Assembly: GCA_965216725.1 (NCBI GenBank)
Contig: CBDCGI010000018.1
Span: 128,005 to 192,004 of the forward strand
Direction of reading: 5' to 3'
Source of the DNA: JACZUI01 sp965216725
GTDB lineage: Bacteria > Actinomycetota > Acidimicrobiia > Spongiisociales > ZC4RG35
DNA length: 64,000 bases
This document shows positions 17,513 to 26,972 of the stretch, one piece after another. The notes beneath the pieces are model-generated. The model searched no databases. It worked only from the letters and a program-made list of their open reading frames with translations, and was not told the origin of the DNA. A program made the position numbers and the translations under genes. The number at the start of each line of letters is the position of its first letter. Positions within the stretch are counted from its first letter, which is position 1.

Positions 17513-18387
17513 CCCGGTATCACCACCTCTGGTCGAGCCTGTTCACCCGAGCGACGATATACCGCCAACAGTTGGCGATCCTCGTCTACCACACGCACCG
17601 GAACTCCCTCCGGAGCCGGGGCGAACTCACTACCGACAAACATCATTCCGTTGCGCACACCTCGAGCTGTCTTCTCTCCAACGACTACCTGCGGCAACGC
17701 CGTCAACGCGGCCGAAGGGTCCAAGAGCTTGTCTCCCCAGTGCTCCAGGTCGTCGAGAGCGATTCCGTGCTCCGAAGCGGACAAGGTCCCAATCCGCAGT
17801 CTCCTCAAGGCGGTCAAATGGGCCTGCCCTCCCAAAGCCCCCGCCAAGTCGGCTGCCAACGACCTGACATATGTGCCCTTGCCACAGACCACCCGAAACT
17901 CGACTTCCGGGAACGGTCCCGGGCCAACCGCGAGGATCTCCAATTCGAGTATCTCCACGGGTCTCGCCTCACGCTCAATCACGATGCCCTCGCGGGCAAG
18001 CTCGTAGAGACGACGACCCTCGTGTTTCAAGGCCGACACCATGGGTGGAACCTGAGGGATGGTTCCCACAAAACGATCGGCCACTACCCGAACGTCGACT
18101 TCTGTGACCTCCATTGGCTCGCGGGCCAGAACGGCACCGTCTGCGTCGAGCGTGTCAGTCGCCACCCCGAACATGGCCTTCGCCGTGTATTCCTTCTCCT
18201 GGTCCTGGATGTACCGGATGAGCCGGGTTACAGGTCCGATCGCAACCACCACGACGCCCGTGGCCAGGGGATCCAGCGTTCCGGCGTGTCCGACCTTCTT
18301 CACCTGGGTGGCTCGCTTGACTTTGGAAACAACCGACCCCGAGGACACTCCACTCGGCTTGTCGACGACCAGGAAGCCGACGGTCAT
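17509..18387 (-). CDS. truB: tRNA pseudouridine-55 synthase
   Basis: Forms pseudouridine 55 in the T-loop of tRNAs. The start (MTVGFLVVDKPSGVSS), the catalytic Asp in KVGHAGTLDPLATGVV and the CGKGTYVRSLAADLA segment are diagnostic; 292 aa is normal. The ATG at 18387 overlaps the nrnA stop as ATGA. The open frame continues upstream to 18918 inside nrnA, but that extension is an out-of-frame shadow. It belongs to the nusA-infB-rbfA-nrnA-truB-ribF series. Confidence 0.97.
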   Translation of the reverse strand: MTVGFLVVDKPSGVSSGSVVSKVKRATQVKKVGHAGTLDPLATGVVVVAIGPVTRLIRYIQDQEKEYTAKAMFGVATDTLDADGAVLAREPMEVTEVDVRVVADRFVGTIPQVPPMVSALKHEGRRLYELAREGIVIEREARPVEILELEILAVGPGPFPEVEFRVVCGKGTYVRSLAADLAGALGGQAHLTALRRLRIGTLSASEHGIALDDLEHWGDKLLDPSAALTALPQVVVGEKTARGVRNGMMFVGSEFAPAPEGVPVRVVDEDRQLLAVYRRSGEQARPEVVIPG

Positions 18388-19346
18388 CGATACTCGGCGA
18401 GACGACGTTTGATTTCGGCGATCACCTTCTCCGGCTCCCCCTGGAACGTGAACCCGGCAGCGAGACGGTGTCCACCACCGCCCATGTCTGCCGCAAGAGA
18501 GCCGACATCGGTGTCTCCTCGGGAGCGAAGGCTCAGCTTGACTCGGCCCCTGTCGTGGACCTTGACCAAAACGGCCGTGTCGGCCTCCTGTGGGAGCCGG
18601 ATCAGATTGATCAGATTGTCGATATCGCCCCAATCGATTCCTGCGTCGGAAAGGTCTTCGTGAGTGACGACCGCCGTCACCAGTCCTAAGTCGTCGTCGA
18701 GCTCGACACGAGTGAGCGCCTTGGCCGCCGCCTTCAGGTATCCGAACGGGGTTTCCTCGTAGACATGCCGGGCGATCTCGTCGGGGCGGGCGCCTGCACT
18801 CACCATTCGAGCCGCCAGCTCCAGTGTCGTCGGAGTGGTGTTCACATATTGGAACCGCCCGGTATCGGTGACCAGGGCCGTGAGCAGGCATGTGGCGATC
18901 TCGGGTGTGATCGGCCAACCGAGCAAGTCGAGAACTCCAACAACCAGCTCGGCAGTGGCTGCGGCCTCTGGATCGACCAGCGACACATCGCCAAACCCCT
19001 CATTGGTCACGTGGTGGTCTATGACAACCAGATTCTCCGCTTTTGAGGCGTTGGTCGCCAGCTCGCCAAGCCGATCCGGCGCGCCAACGTCGAACACGAC
19101 CATCATCTCGGGCTCCTCCGGAAACTCATCGGGTGACACCAACAAGTCACGGGGAAGAAAAGCGAGGTTTTGCGGCACGACGAAGGGGCTTCCGAAACTG
19201 GCGACGACCTTCTTCCCCGCGTTTTTGGCAGCGATCCCAAGTCCGAGCATCGACCCAAGCGCATCGCCATCAGGTCCGATGTGACACGTGAGTGCAAGCA
19301 CATCCGCGTGGCCGACAGCGCGCGCCGTCTGTTCGAGAGGCGTCAT
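18384..19346 (-). CDS. nrnA: DHH/DHHA1 phosphoesterase, bifunctional oligoribonuclease/PAP phosphatase (NrnA type)
   Basis: Degrades oligoribonucleotides of a few bases and dephosphorylates 3'-phosphoadenosine 5'-phosphate. The N-terminal DHH domain has CHIGPDGDALGS and the VIDHHVTN motif for two metal ions; the C-terminal DHHA1 domain carries the MGGGGHRLAAGF substrate motif. The 320-aa length is typical. The start overlaps the rbfA stop as ATGA. It sits beside pnp-linked RNA decay genes in the same strand block. Confidence 0.94.
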   Translation of the reverse strand: MTPLEQTARAVGHADVLALTCHIGPDGDALGSMLGLGIAAKNAGKKVVASFGSPFVVPQNLAFLPRDLLVSPDEFPEEPEMMVVFDVGAPDRLGELATNASKAENLVVIDHHVTNEGFGDVSLVDPEAAATAELVVGVLDLLGWPITPEIATCLLTALVTDTGRFQYVNTTPTTLELAARMVSAGARPDEIARHVYEETPFGYLKAAAKALTRVELDDDLGLVTAVVTHEDLSDAGIDWGDIDNLINLIRLPQEADTAVLVKVHDRGRVKLSLRSRGDTDVGSLAADMGGGGHRLAAGFTFQGEPEKVIAEIKRRLAEYR

Positions 19347-19702
19347 TCCTCCTCGTTTTCTGAGGTCTCGAGCCCGCGCAGTATGGCGTCGATTCGCTCA
19401 CCACCGACAACGCCCCGGTCCATCTGAAATTCGAGTGTGGGCGTGAACTTCATCCGCACCTGACTCCCGATGGCAGCTTGGAGGCGACGCGCCGCCTTGC
19501 CCAAGGCTTCCAGGGCGTCGGCGTGATTCTCCGGATCGAGAACGTCGATGTACACGACGGCATGTCTCAAATTGGGGGCAGTGTCTACTGCTATCACCGA
19601 CACCAACTCCAGGCGGGGATCACTGAATCGCTCGATCTCCTCGGCGATCACCTCGCGAAGAGTGGAGTTGACCTTCCTCATCCTCGGGCTCGGCTGTCTC
19701 AT
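19343..19702 (-). CDS. rbfA: 30S ribosome-binding factor A
   Basis: Late 30S maturation factor with a KH-like fold. The 119-aa product shows RMRKVNSTLREVIAEEIERF at the start, DPRLELVSVIAVDTAPNLRHAVVYID in the core and LRMRFTP-like QVRMKFTPTLEF near the end. It follows infB after 32 bp and is coupled to nrnA by an ATGA overlap. Confidence 0.96.
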   Translation of the reverse strand: MRQPSPRMRKVNSTLREVIAEEIERFSDPRLELVSVIAVDTAPNLRHAVVYIDVLDPENHADALEALGKAARRLQAAIGSQVRMKFTPTLEFQMDRGVVGGERIDAILRGLETSENEEE

Positions 19703-19734
19703 CCTCGACTACCCGCTAACAGGCGACAACGCCC

Positions 19735-21762
19735 CTACGTCCTCGCTACCTCCTGAATGAGGTAGACCTCGATGTTGTCGCCTTCTTTGATGTCGTCGTA
19801 ATTCTCGAATCCCATACCGCACTCAAAACCTTGCTGCACTTCACGTACGTCGTCCTTGAACCGTCGTAGCGAGGCGACAACCCCGTCGTGGATCACGATC
19901 CCGTCCCGCAGCAAACGGGCCTGAGCGCCACGCTGCACGAAACCCTCGATGACGTAACAACCCGCGACTGTGCCCATGCGCGGCACTTTGAAGGTGGCTC
20001 GAACCTCAGCGGTACCCAGGACTTGCTCCCGCTCCTCGGGCGCGAGCTGACCGACAAGCAGCTGCTCAATCTCGTCGAGGAGTTCGTAGATGATCCCGTA
20101 GGTGCGGATCTCCACGCCGGCCGCTTCGGCCGCCCGCCTTGCCTTGGGCTCCGGGCGAACGTTGAAGCCGGCGATAACGGCTTCCGTGACCTCAGCCAAG
20201 GTCACATCGTTCTCGCTGATACCGCCCACTGCACCATGGATCACCTGAATCTTGCCTCCTTCACGCTCGATCTTTCCGATCGACTCACGCAGAGCTTCCA
20301 ATGAGCCCTGCGCGTCGGCCTTGATGATCAGGTTGAGGGTGGCGTCTTCCGAGCGCAGCTGCTCCAAGAGACCTTGGAGGCGATCCCTGGCACTGGGCAT
20401 CGCCTGTGCCACCGCCCTATCAGACTCTTGCCGTTCGGCAGCGATCTTCCGAGCCTCGCGGTCGTTCGACACGACTTCGAAGAAGTCCCCTGCCGAGGGG
20501 ACGTCATCCCAGCCGATGATCTGCACCGGATCGGACGGCCCCGCCTGCTTGAGCTGGTTCCCGTGGTCGTCGGACAGGGCACGAACCCTCCCGGACATCG
20601 GACCGGCGACGAAGGCATCCCCCTTCTTGAGCGTTCCCCGCTGGATGATGACGGTTGCCACCGGGCCTCTACCCACCTCGAGCTGAGCCTCGACCACCAC
20701 CCCGCTCGCAGAAGGTTTCGGGTTGGCCTTGAAGTCTTCCAGCTGAGCGATGAGGTCGACGACTTCCAGCAGATCGTCGATGCCCTGGCCGTTCAGGGCA
20801 GAGACTTCGACGCTGGGGACGTCGCCACCCAACTCTTCGGTGACGACGTCGTGATTGGTGAGCTCAGTTCTCACCTTGAGCGGGTCTGCGCCAGGGAGAT
20901 CCATCTTGTTCACCGCGACGATCATCTTGACCCCGGCTGCCTTGGCGTGAGAAATGGCCTCCACTGTCTGCGGCTTCACACCGTCGTTGGCCGCCACGAC
21001 GAGGATCACGATGTCGGTGATGTTGGCCCCGCGTGCCCTGAGGGCCGTGAAAGCCTCGTGGCCTGGAGTGTCGACGAAAGTGATGCGACGATCCCCAACC
21101 TCGACCTGATAGGCACCGATGTGTTGGGTGATTCCGCCCTGTTCGTCTTCGACCACGTTCGATTGGCGAATCCTGTCGAGAAGCGTGGTCTTCCCGTGGT
21201 CGACATGCCCCATCACGGTCACAACCGGTGGCCGGGACACGAGCTGGTCTTCAGGGTCTTCGAATTGAGGCTGCTCGGCAACGCTCGGTGCAGGCGCTTG
21301 GGCCTCGACTTCCACCATGTAACCGAATCCCTCGGCGATCTCGTCGATCAGTTCGCCGGGCATGGCCTGACCGGCGCCCACCGGCATACCTCTCTCCAAC
21401 AGAGCCTTTACTACTTCCCCTGCCGGCTGGTCGATGGCATCGGCGAACTCCGAGACGGTGGCGCCCTCACTGATCGTCGCCAGCTGGACCTCCACCTCTT
21501 CGGGAGCCGGGGCCACTTCCAACTCTGGCTCTTCTGCTGGCTCCGTAGCATCAGCTTCGACAACCACGTCGTCTGTATCGGTTTCTGGAGCTTCGACTTC
21601 GACTTCGGTGTCGTCGCCGCCCACCGCCAGCCTCAAGAGCTCAGCCGACTCGTCGTCAAGACCCGAAGACGCCGTCTTCACGTCGAGCCCTAGCTCTTGG
21701 GCGTGAGCCAGGACCTCCTTGGATTCGAGGCCCAGCTCGCGGGCGAGTTCGTAGATCCTCAC
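19735..21762 (-). CDS. infB: translation initiation factor IF-2
   Basis: GTPase that places initiator tRNA on the 30S subunit. The N-terminus is the IF2N helix bundle (MRIYELARELGLESKEVLAHAQ, residues 1-50), then an acidic linker, a second IF2N-like piece, and the G domain with GHVDHGKTTLLD (G1), DTPGHEAF (G3) and NKMD (G4), followed by domains II-IV. At 675 aa it is short compared with the roughly 900-1000 aa of streptomycete IF-2, mostly because the disordered N-terminal linker is short. It lies 15 bp after nusA with no ylxR between them, which differs from the common order. Confidence 0.97.
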   Translation of the reverse strand: MRIYELARELGLESKEVLAHAQELGLDVKTASSGLDDESAELLRLAVGGDDTEVEVEAPETDTDDVVVEADATEPAEEPELEVAPAPEEVEVQLATISEGATVSEFADAIDQPAGEVVKALLERGMPVGAGQAMPGELIDEIAEGFGYMVEVEAQAPAPSVAEQPQFEDPEDQLVSRPPVVTVMGHVDHGKTTLLDRIRQSNVVEDEQGGITQHIGAYQVEVGDRRITFVDTPGHEAFTALRARGANITDIVILVVAANDGVKPQTVEAISHAKAAGVKMIVAVNKMDLPGADPLKVRTELTNHDVVTEELGGDVPSVEVSALNGQGIDDLLEVVDLIAQLEDFKANPKPSASGVVVEAQLEVGRGPVATVIIQRGTLKKGDAFVAGPMSGRVRALSDDHGNQLKQAGPSDPVQIIGWDDVPSAGDFFEVVSNDREARKIAAERQESDRAVAQAMPSARDRLQGLLEQLRSEDATLNLIIKADAQGSLEALRESIGKIEREGGKIQVIHGAVGGISENDVTLAEVTEAVIAGFNVRPEPKARRAAEAAGVEIRTYGIIYELLDEIEQLLVGQLAPEEREQVLGTAEVRATFKVPRMGTVAGCYVIEGFVQRGAQARLLRDGIVIHDGVVASLRRFKDDVREVQQGFECGMGFENYDDIKEGDNIEVYLIQEVART

Positions 21763-21777
21763 GGTTTGAGACTTCCC

Positions 21778-23004
21778 CTATTCGCTTTCTTCGTCGTTGT
21801 CAGACGCCTCGGCCGCGTCCTCATCATCATCGGGCGGCGCTCCGGGTTCTTCTTCAGAGGTGGCATCTGGCGCCGGTGCGGGCTCCCCGGCATCTTCAGG
21901 AGCTTCTGCCGTCGCATCGTCGGACGCTTCCTCGCCTGTCTCGGTCTCGGAGGCGGCTGCCGAGTCGGCCTCGGCCCCTTCCGACGAAGGTTCGGCCTCA
22001 GCCGGTGGTTCCTCGCCACCTTCCTGTTCAAGCCCCTCGGTGTCGGACCGAATGTCCACTTTGTAACCGGAAAGGCGGGCAGCGAGCCGAGCGTTTTGGC
22101 CTTCTTTGCCGATCGCCAACGAGAGCTGATGCTCGGAAACGACCACATCGGCCGTCTTTTCCTCCTCGTCGATGTGAACTTCTTTGACCTTGGCGGGGCC
22201 CAGGGCCTCGGCGATGAATTGGCCGATGTCGTCTCGCCACTGGACCACGTCGACCTTTTCGCCTCTCAACTCATTGACAACCTGGCGCACGCGCGATCCC
22301 CGCGCTCCGACACAGGCGCCTTTGGGATCCACGTTCGGGTCATGAGATATCACGGCGATCTTGGTCCGATGGCCGGGCTCGCGTGCGATGTTGACAATCT
22401 CCACGGTGCCGTCCGTCAGCTCCGGCACCTCGAGCTCGAGAAGCCGCCTGACGAGGTCCGGGTGCGACCGCGAGACGACTATCTGGGCACCCTTGGTCTC
22501 GTTCCGCACCTCGAGGATGAGAGCTTTCACGCGGTTGCCCCGCTCGAGCCGCTCAAACGGAATCCGCTCCGAACCGGGAAGGATCGCTTCTGCGTCTCCG
22601 AGATCGAGGATGACCGAGCGGTAATCGACCTGCTGCACGATGCCGGTGACGAGATCGCCCTCCCGGCCCTCATACATCTCGTACACCCGCTCGCGCTTGG
22701 CCTCTCTCAGCTTGTGTTGCATCACCTGCTTGAACGACTGAGCCGCGATGCGCCCGAATGCTTCGCCCTCCGGCGTGTCTTCCCACTCCTCGACTACGTT
22801 GCCGTCGTCGTCGAGCTCCTGGGCATAAACGACGACCTCGCCCGAGTCGGGATCGATGGTGACTCTGGCCTCCTCTGCCGCGCCCGGGCTCCTTTTGTAC
22901 GCGGCCACGAGGGCGTTGGCGAAGGCGTCGAGGATCGCATCAACCGCGACGCCTCGCTCACGGGCGAGAACCTCGATTGCCTCCATCATCGTGTCGAGCT
23001 TCAT
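21778..23004 (-). CDS. nusA: transcription termination/antitermination protein NusA
   Basis: RNA polymerase-binding elongation factor. The 408-aa protein has the N-terminal NusA domain (MKLDTMMEAIEVLARERGV), an S1 domain (REGDLVTGIVQQVDYRSVILDLGDAE), KH1 and KH2 (KGACVGARGSRVRQVVNEL and LSLAIGKEGQNARLAARLSGY), and ends with a roughly 75-residue Glu/Ala/Pro/Asp-rich acidic tail with no recognised domain. Start: ATG at 23004 because AAGGAG sits about 5 nt upstream; the in-frame GTG at 23043 would run into rimP. The upstream gene rimP ends 8 bp before. Confidence 0.96.
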   Translation of the reverse strand: MKLDTMMEAIEVLARERGVAVDAILDAFANALVAAYKRSPGAAEEARVTIDPDSGEVVVYAQELDDDGNVVEEWEDTPEGEAFGRIAAQSFKQVMQHKLREAKRERVYEMYEGREGDLVTGIVQQVDYRSVILDLGDAEAILPGSERIPFERLERGNRVKALILEVRNETKGAQIVVSRSHPDLVRRLLELEVPELTDGTVEIVNIAREPGHRTKIAVISHDPNVDPKGACVGARGSRVRQVVNELRGEKVDVVQWRDDIGQFIAEALGPAKVKEVHIDEEEKTADVVVSEHQLSLAIGKEGQNARLAARLSGYKVDIRSDTEGLEQEGGEEPPAEAEPSSEGAEADSAAASETETGEEASDDATAEAPEDAGEPAPAPDATSEEEPGAPPDDDEDAAEASDNDEESE

Positions 23005-23012
23005 TTCTCTCC

Positions 23013-23483
23013 TTAGTGACCCGGCTTGGGAGCCTTCTCCCACCTGAAGGTGGTCCTGGCTTTGAGCACATCTCCGTACTCGAACGTTCGGCTCTCGTCG
23101 TCAACTTCGACGGTGAACGTCGAATCATCCGCTCTCACGATCACCGCGTTGAGGGTCTCGTTGCGATCGGCGCCTGCAACCTTGAGCCGTATCTCACGCC
23201 CGATTGACTTCTGATAATGACTCGGACGACGCAGATTTCGCTCGAGGCCAGGTGATGTGACCTCCAGCTGGTAGCTGTCGTCAATGCTGATCTCGTTGTC
23301 CAATAGACGTGACAAACCCCGAGACACCTCAGCGAGACGGTCGATGTCGAGATCGGGGCCGTCGACCACGACGCGCAGCCGTCGACCTTTGCCTGCGCCG
23401 CTCAGCTCGAGATCGTCCAACTCGAGGTGTTCGGCAGCAAGGTAGGGCTCGGTGAGGCTCCAAATGTCAGTTGCTGTCGTCAT
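23013..23483 (-). CDS. rimP: ribosome maturation factor RimP
   Basis: 30S maturation factor. The 156-aa sequence has the RimP hallmarks: an N-terminal alpha/beta domain with RRLRVVVDGPDLDIDRLAEVSR, DDSYQLEVTSPGLERNLRR, and a C-terminal SH3-like barrel (IGREIRLKV, NAVIVRADD). ATG 23483 gives the family length; the open frame continues 16 codons upstream without conservation. It is first in the rimP-nusA-infB order, as in most bacteria. Confidence 0.93.
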   Translation of the reverse strand: MTTATDIWSLTEPYLAAEHLELDDLELSGAGKGRRLRVVVDGPDLDIDRLAEVSRGLSRLLDNEISIDDSYQLEVTSPGLERNLRRPSHYQKSIGREIRLKVAGADRNETLNAVIVRADDSTFTVEVDDESRTFEYGDVLKARTTFRWEKAPKPGH

Positions 23484-23507
23484 CGTCTTCTTTGCTCCAC
23501 AACAATT

Positions 23508-23534
23508 CAGGTGGCCGCCAGAGGCGCCCACCTG
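23508..23534 (-). terminator. hairpin between proS and rimP
   Basis: CAGGTGG and CCACCTG pair as a 7-bp stem with further GCC/GGC pairing inside, in the 103-bp gap after proS and before rimP. It may end the proS transcript or sit in the rimP leader. No T-run follows. Confidence 0.4.
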
Positions 23535-23586
23535 ACCGAGTGCGTCCTGTTGTTGCCGGGATTATAGGGCCATGGCCGCGATCACC

Positions 23587-25305
23587 TCAACGTCGGTTGC
23601 GGCCTGCCCGTACCTCCTGGGCGAGGTGTTCGACGACAGTGTCGATCTCGTGCTCGCTCTTTACGAGACCGCTTCGCATGACCAGCTCGACATTGCCCGA
23701 TTCCACTCCACGGGGGCCGATCACGATCCGGTACGGGACCCCGATCAACTCGGCGTCGGCGAATTTGACACCGGGCCGCTCATCCCGGTCATCCACGAGG
23801 ACCTCGATTCCCGCGTCAGCGAGCTCACCGCCGATCTGATCGGCCACGCTCATCGTCTTCTCGTCGTCGGTGCGAATAATCGTCACCAAGACCTCGTAGG
23901 GCGCCACCGCCACCGGCCAGACGATTCCATGGTCGTCATTGTGGGTTTCCACCACGGCGGCCATCGCCCGCTCCACACCGATCCCGTAGGAGCCCATGAT
24001 GATCGGGTGGCTGATCCCTTCTTCGTCTTGCACGAAAGCGTCGAAGGCTTTGGTGTATTTGGTGCCGAGTTTGAAAATGTGCCCAACCTCGACACCCTTC
24101 CATCGATCGAGGACTCCACCGTCGAGCGGACAGGTCTCGCCGGCTTCGACGGCACGGAGGTCGAACCAATCGTCGACACTGATGTCACGGGCGAGATCGA
24201 CGCCCGAGTAATGGAAGCCGTCCTCGTTGGCCCCGGTGACCATGTTGTGGCGGCCCTCCAGCGCGGGGTCGGCGATGATTCTGAGACCTTCGACGCCCAC
24301 CGCTCCCAAGCTGCCAGGATCGGCGCCAAGAAGCGCTCGGACCTCTTCTGAGGTACCAGGCCTGACCGCTTCGGAGCGAATCGAGTCCTTCAGTTTCTGC
24401 TCTTGAAGGTCGTGATCACCACGCAGAAGCAGGAGGATTGGCTCCTTCTCGTGGTAGTAGACCAAGGTCTTGATCTGTCGATCAGGTGACGCCGTCTCTG
24501 GGTGCGCCGCGGCCAGGGCAGCGATGGTAAGCAAGCCGGGAGTCGGAAACTTCTCCAAATCTGCCGGATCGCCATCGTCAACCGGCGCCAGAGCGGAGGT
24601 GGCGGTCTCCACGTTCGCCCTGTAGTCGCACGTGCCGCACGTGATGATCCAGTCCTCGCCCGCCTCGGATGCGATCATGAACTCGATCGAATCACCGTCA
24701 CCCATGATGCCCGACGAGGCTTTGACATCCACCGGATCCAGGCCGATTCGGCGAAAGATCTCGAAATAGGCCCGGTGGTGCTTGTCGAAACCGGTGTCGA
24801 GCCCTGGTTCGTCGATATCCAGGGTGTATGCGTCTTTCATCGTGAATTCACGCACACGCAGCAGTCCAGACTTGGGGCGGGGCTCGTCGCGGAACTTGGT
24901 CTGCAGTTGGTACCAAATCTGGGGCAGGTCGCGATAGGAGAAGATCTCCGTCGAGAGCATGGCGAAGATCTCCTCGTGAGTCATTCCGAGGACCTGATCG
25001 GTGCCCTTTCGGTCTCGAAGCCGGAACATGTCATCGGCGATGTCGTACCAGCGCCCCGACTTCTGCCAGATCTCGGCAGGGTGCATCGCGGGCAGGAACA
25101 TCTCCTGTCCGCCGATCGCGTCCATCTCTTCTCTGATGATCTGGGAGATCTTGAGCCGGACCCTTTGGCCAAGCGGGAGCATGCTGTAATGACCCGCGGC
25201 CAATTGGCGGATGAACCCGGCACGGACCAGGAGCTTGTGGCTCACGGCCTCGGCTCCCGCCGGGTCTTCGCGGAGTGTGGGAATGAAAGCTTGCGACCAG
25301 CGCAT
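23587..25305 (-). CDS. proS: prolyl-tRNA synthetase, bacterial type with INS editing domain
   Basis: Class II synthetase charging tRNA-Pro. From ATG 25305 the protein is 572 aa and starts MRWSQAFIPTLREDPAGAEA, matching E. coli-type ProRS. Motif 2 lies in FRDEPRPKSGLLRVREF; the INS (YbaK-like) editing insertion is marked by RQIKTLVYY and LLLRGDHDLQEQKL; motif 3 is IMGSYGIGVERAMAA; the anticodon domain is C-terminal. An in-frame ATG at 25341 is an alternative start with a GAGGAG 14 nt upstream. The open frame further upstream runs through the divergent NIPSNAP gene and is not real. Confidence 0.96.
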   Translation of the reverse strand: MRWSQAFIPTLREDPAGAEAVSHKLLVRAGFIRQLAAGHYSMLPLGQRVRLKISQIIREEMDAIGGQEMFLPAMHPAEIWQKSGRWYDIADDMFRLRDRKGTDQVLGMTHEEIFAMLSTEIFSYRDLPQIWYQLQTKFRDEPRPKSGLLRVREFTMKDAYTLDIDEPGLDTGFDKHHRAYFEIFRRIGLDPVDVKASSGIMGDGDSIEFMIASEAGEDWIITCGTCDYRANVETATSALAPVDDGDPADLEKFPTPGLLTIAALAAAHPETASPDRQIKTLVYYHEKEPILLLLRGDHDLQEQKLKDSIRSEAVRPGTSEEVRALLGADPGSLGAVGVEGLRIIADPALEGRHNMVTGANEDGFHYSGVDLARDISVDDWFDLRAVEAGETCPLDGGVLDRWKGVEVGHIFKLGTKYTKAFDAFVQDEEGISHPIIMGSYGIGVERAMAAVVETHNDDHGIVWPVAVAPYEVLVTIIRTDDEKTMSVADQIGGELADAGIEVLVDDRDERPGVKFADAELIGVPYRIVIGPRGVESGNVELVMRSGLVKSEHEIDTVVEHLAQEVRAGRNRR

Positions 25306-25416
25306 ATGTGGCCGGTGACGGTAATCGCTCGTCGGTCTCATCTTCGAAACACCGGCTCCTCGCGCCATGTCACGTGCGGCGGACAAGGGGGCGGGTGACC
25401 GGGATAGGTTGACACC

Positions 25417-25773
25417 ATGATCTACGAAATCCGCGACTACCACTATGAGCCCGATCGTCTCGATCAGTACCGCGTCTGGGCGCAGGAAGCAGTTGAGTTC
25501 CTGGGGGAGCGCTTCGAGTTGCTTGGATGGTGGCTCGACGCGGGGATTCCGGAGAGGATCATGGGGTCGGATCCGATGGAACCCAAACATGGCCCAGCCA
25601 ACGTCACATGGATCCTCGTCTGGGAGGACATGGAGCATCGTGAGCGGGAATGGGAGGCCCTGTGGGAGGACCCAGCCTGGATGGAGACGTGGGGGCGTCA
25701 CCCCGGCTTCGAGGGGTACCTCCACATGTCGGTTCGTTTCATGGATCGGGTGTCGGCAAGTTCGACGGGGTGA
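25417..25773 (+). CDS. NIPSNAP family protein
   Basis: Small ferredoxin-like-fold protein of 118 aa. The start MIYEIRDYHYEPDRLDQYRVW and the later EREWEALWEDPAWMETWG are typical of the NIPSNAP family (dimeric alpha+beta barrel). Biochemical roles are poorly known. A GGATAGG lies upstream of the ATG. It is divergent from proS (111 bp between start codons) and convergent with the DUF222/HNH pseudogene. Confidence 0.85.
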   Translation: MIYEIRDYHYEPDRLDQYRVWAQEAVEFLGERFELLGWWLDAGIPERIMGSDPMEPKHGPANVTWILVWEDMEHREREWEALWEDPAWMETWGRHPGFEGYLHMSVRFMDRVSASSTG

Positions 25774-25788
25774 AGCGGCGGCCTCTGC

Positions 25789-26869
25789 CTAGGTCGACCC
25801 AGGCGGTGCTCTTTGAGGCCTACGAAACCTGATTCGGCCGTGATCGCGATGCCCGTAGAGCTCGTATCCCCACTTGTGAACCACGACGTGATGGTGGAAC
25901 CAGCAGAGAAGAACCATGTCGTCGACATCGGTCGAGCCACCCGCTGACCTCGGAATACGGTGATGAGCCTGCAGCCGGTGGCGGGAGTCGCACCCGTCGG
26001 CGGCACAACGGCCGGAGTATTAGTCGAGTAGTGCCCGTTTCTGAGCTGGTGTGGCGGTCCGTTTCGACCTCTCGTACTCCATGTAACGGCCGTCTTGAGA
26101 TTTTGCGGTCACTTCGATGCTGGCATCGCACAGGATCTCTCGGAGGGCTTTTGCCCCGACGCGGGGACCAGCCTCGAGGACCACTCCGGTTTCACCTTGG
26201 GTTGGAGCGGCTTCTCTAGCCTCCACGATCACCGTCACCTGAGCTGGTGAAGCGTCATCCGACGTGCATATCTCACGAAGGGCCTGTGCCTTGCGCCATC
26301 CCAGACTCACTTGCTTTTCCTCGGGCCACGTGGGGAGGTCATCTGCCTTCTTGTCAGCGCCTTGTCGACGATGGCCCCTGTGTAACCGTCGAGACCGCCC
26401 CAGATCTTCCACCACGATTCGTCGAGACTCGACTGCAAGACGAGGAATTCGTCATCTCCAGCCTTCAACTCGTCTTCGGCGGTGATCCGGATTCGGTTTG
26501 CTGCCTCCCTGCGGACTCCGCCCACGTCCAGGTGTTGGAGGTGTCCAACGTCGTCGCGGATCTTGGAGAGCTCGACTACCCGGTCGAAGCTGATAGCGCC
26601 TCGGCAAGGGTCCTGCGCAGATCAGGCCGATCCGCCGCCCGACCCATGGCCCGCACTCGGTCGTGAGCCGTCCCAATGGACACGTCGCCACGAGATGACA
26701 ACCACTCTCCAAGAGATCGTGACCCATCGGCCGTTGCCACCTGTCGACGATCTAGCTCCTCGAGGATCTCGACGTCCGGCGCGGCGAGACGGGACCGAAG
26801 CTGCTCGTTGGCGATGAGCTGTTGTTCCAGCCGGTCGGTGGCCGCCGATTTCATTTCCATACTTCGCAC
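25789..26869 (-). pseudogene. decayed DUF222 / HNH endonuclease gene (13E12-repeat type)
   Basis: Conceptual translation shows a DUF222-HNH protein broken at three places. The N-terminal DUF222 part (residues starting MRSMEMKSAATDRLEQQL, 26869 to about 26590) continues in a second frame (about 26590-26350, with WWKIWGGLDGYTGAIVDKAL) and then a third (about 26350-26023). A TAA at 26020-26022 follows in that frame, and the HNH part lies beyond it in the same frame: a CxxxxC-like start, LQAHHRIPRS, then VLLCWFHHHVVVHKWG, ending at 25789. So it has two frameshifts and one nonsense codon. Intact relatives are common, often repeated, HNH genes in actinobacteria and may be mobile. Confidence 0.85.
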
Positions 26870-26941
26870 ATACGTTCCCTAGACGACAGAAACAAGGGGT
26901 CCGGCAAGAGAATTGGAGGACGTTTGCTGGCAGGACCGCGG

Positions 26942-26965
26942 GGCCGAGACACCGACCCCTCGGCC
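26942..26965 (-). terminator. hairpin after ispG
   Basis: GGCCGAG and CTCGGCC form a 7-bp GC-rich stem with a 10-nt loop, starting 7 bp past the ispG stop. A likely intrinsic terminator, without a T-run. Confidence 0.5.
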
Positions 26966-26972
26966 TCGGCCC

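Noticed and set aside
18388..18918. A 177-residue N-terminal extension of truB
   Set aside because: It lies inside nrnA in another frame; TruB starts at MTVGFLVVDKPSG, coupled by ATGA.
16595..23016. Long plus-strand open frames opposite ribF, infB and nusA (up to 470 codons)
   Set aside because: They are antisense to well-identified genes, have no family features and arise from high-GC codon bias.
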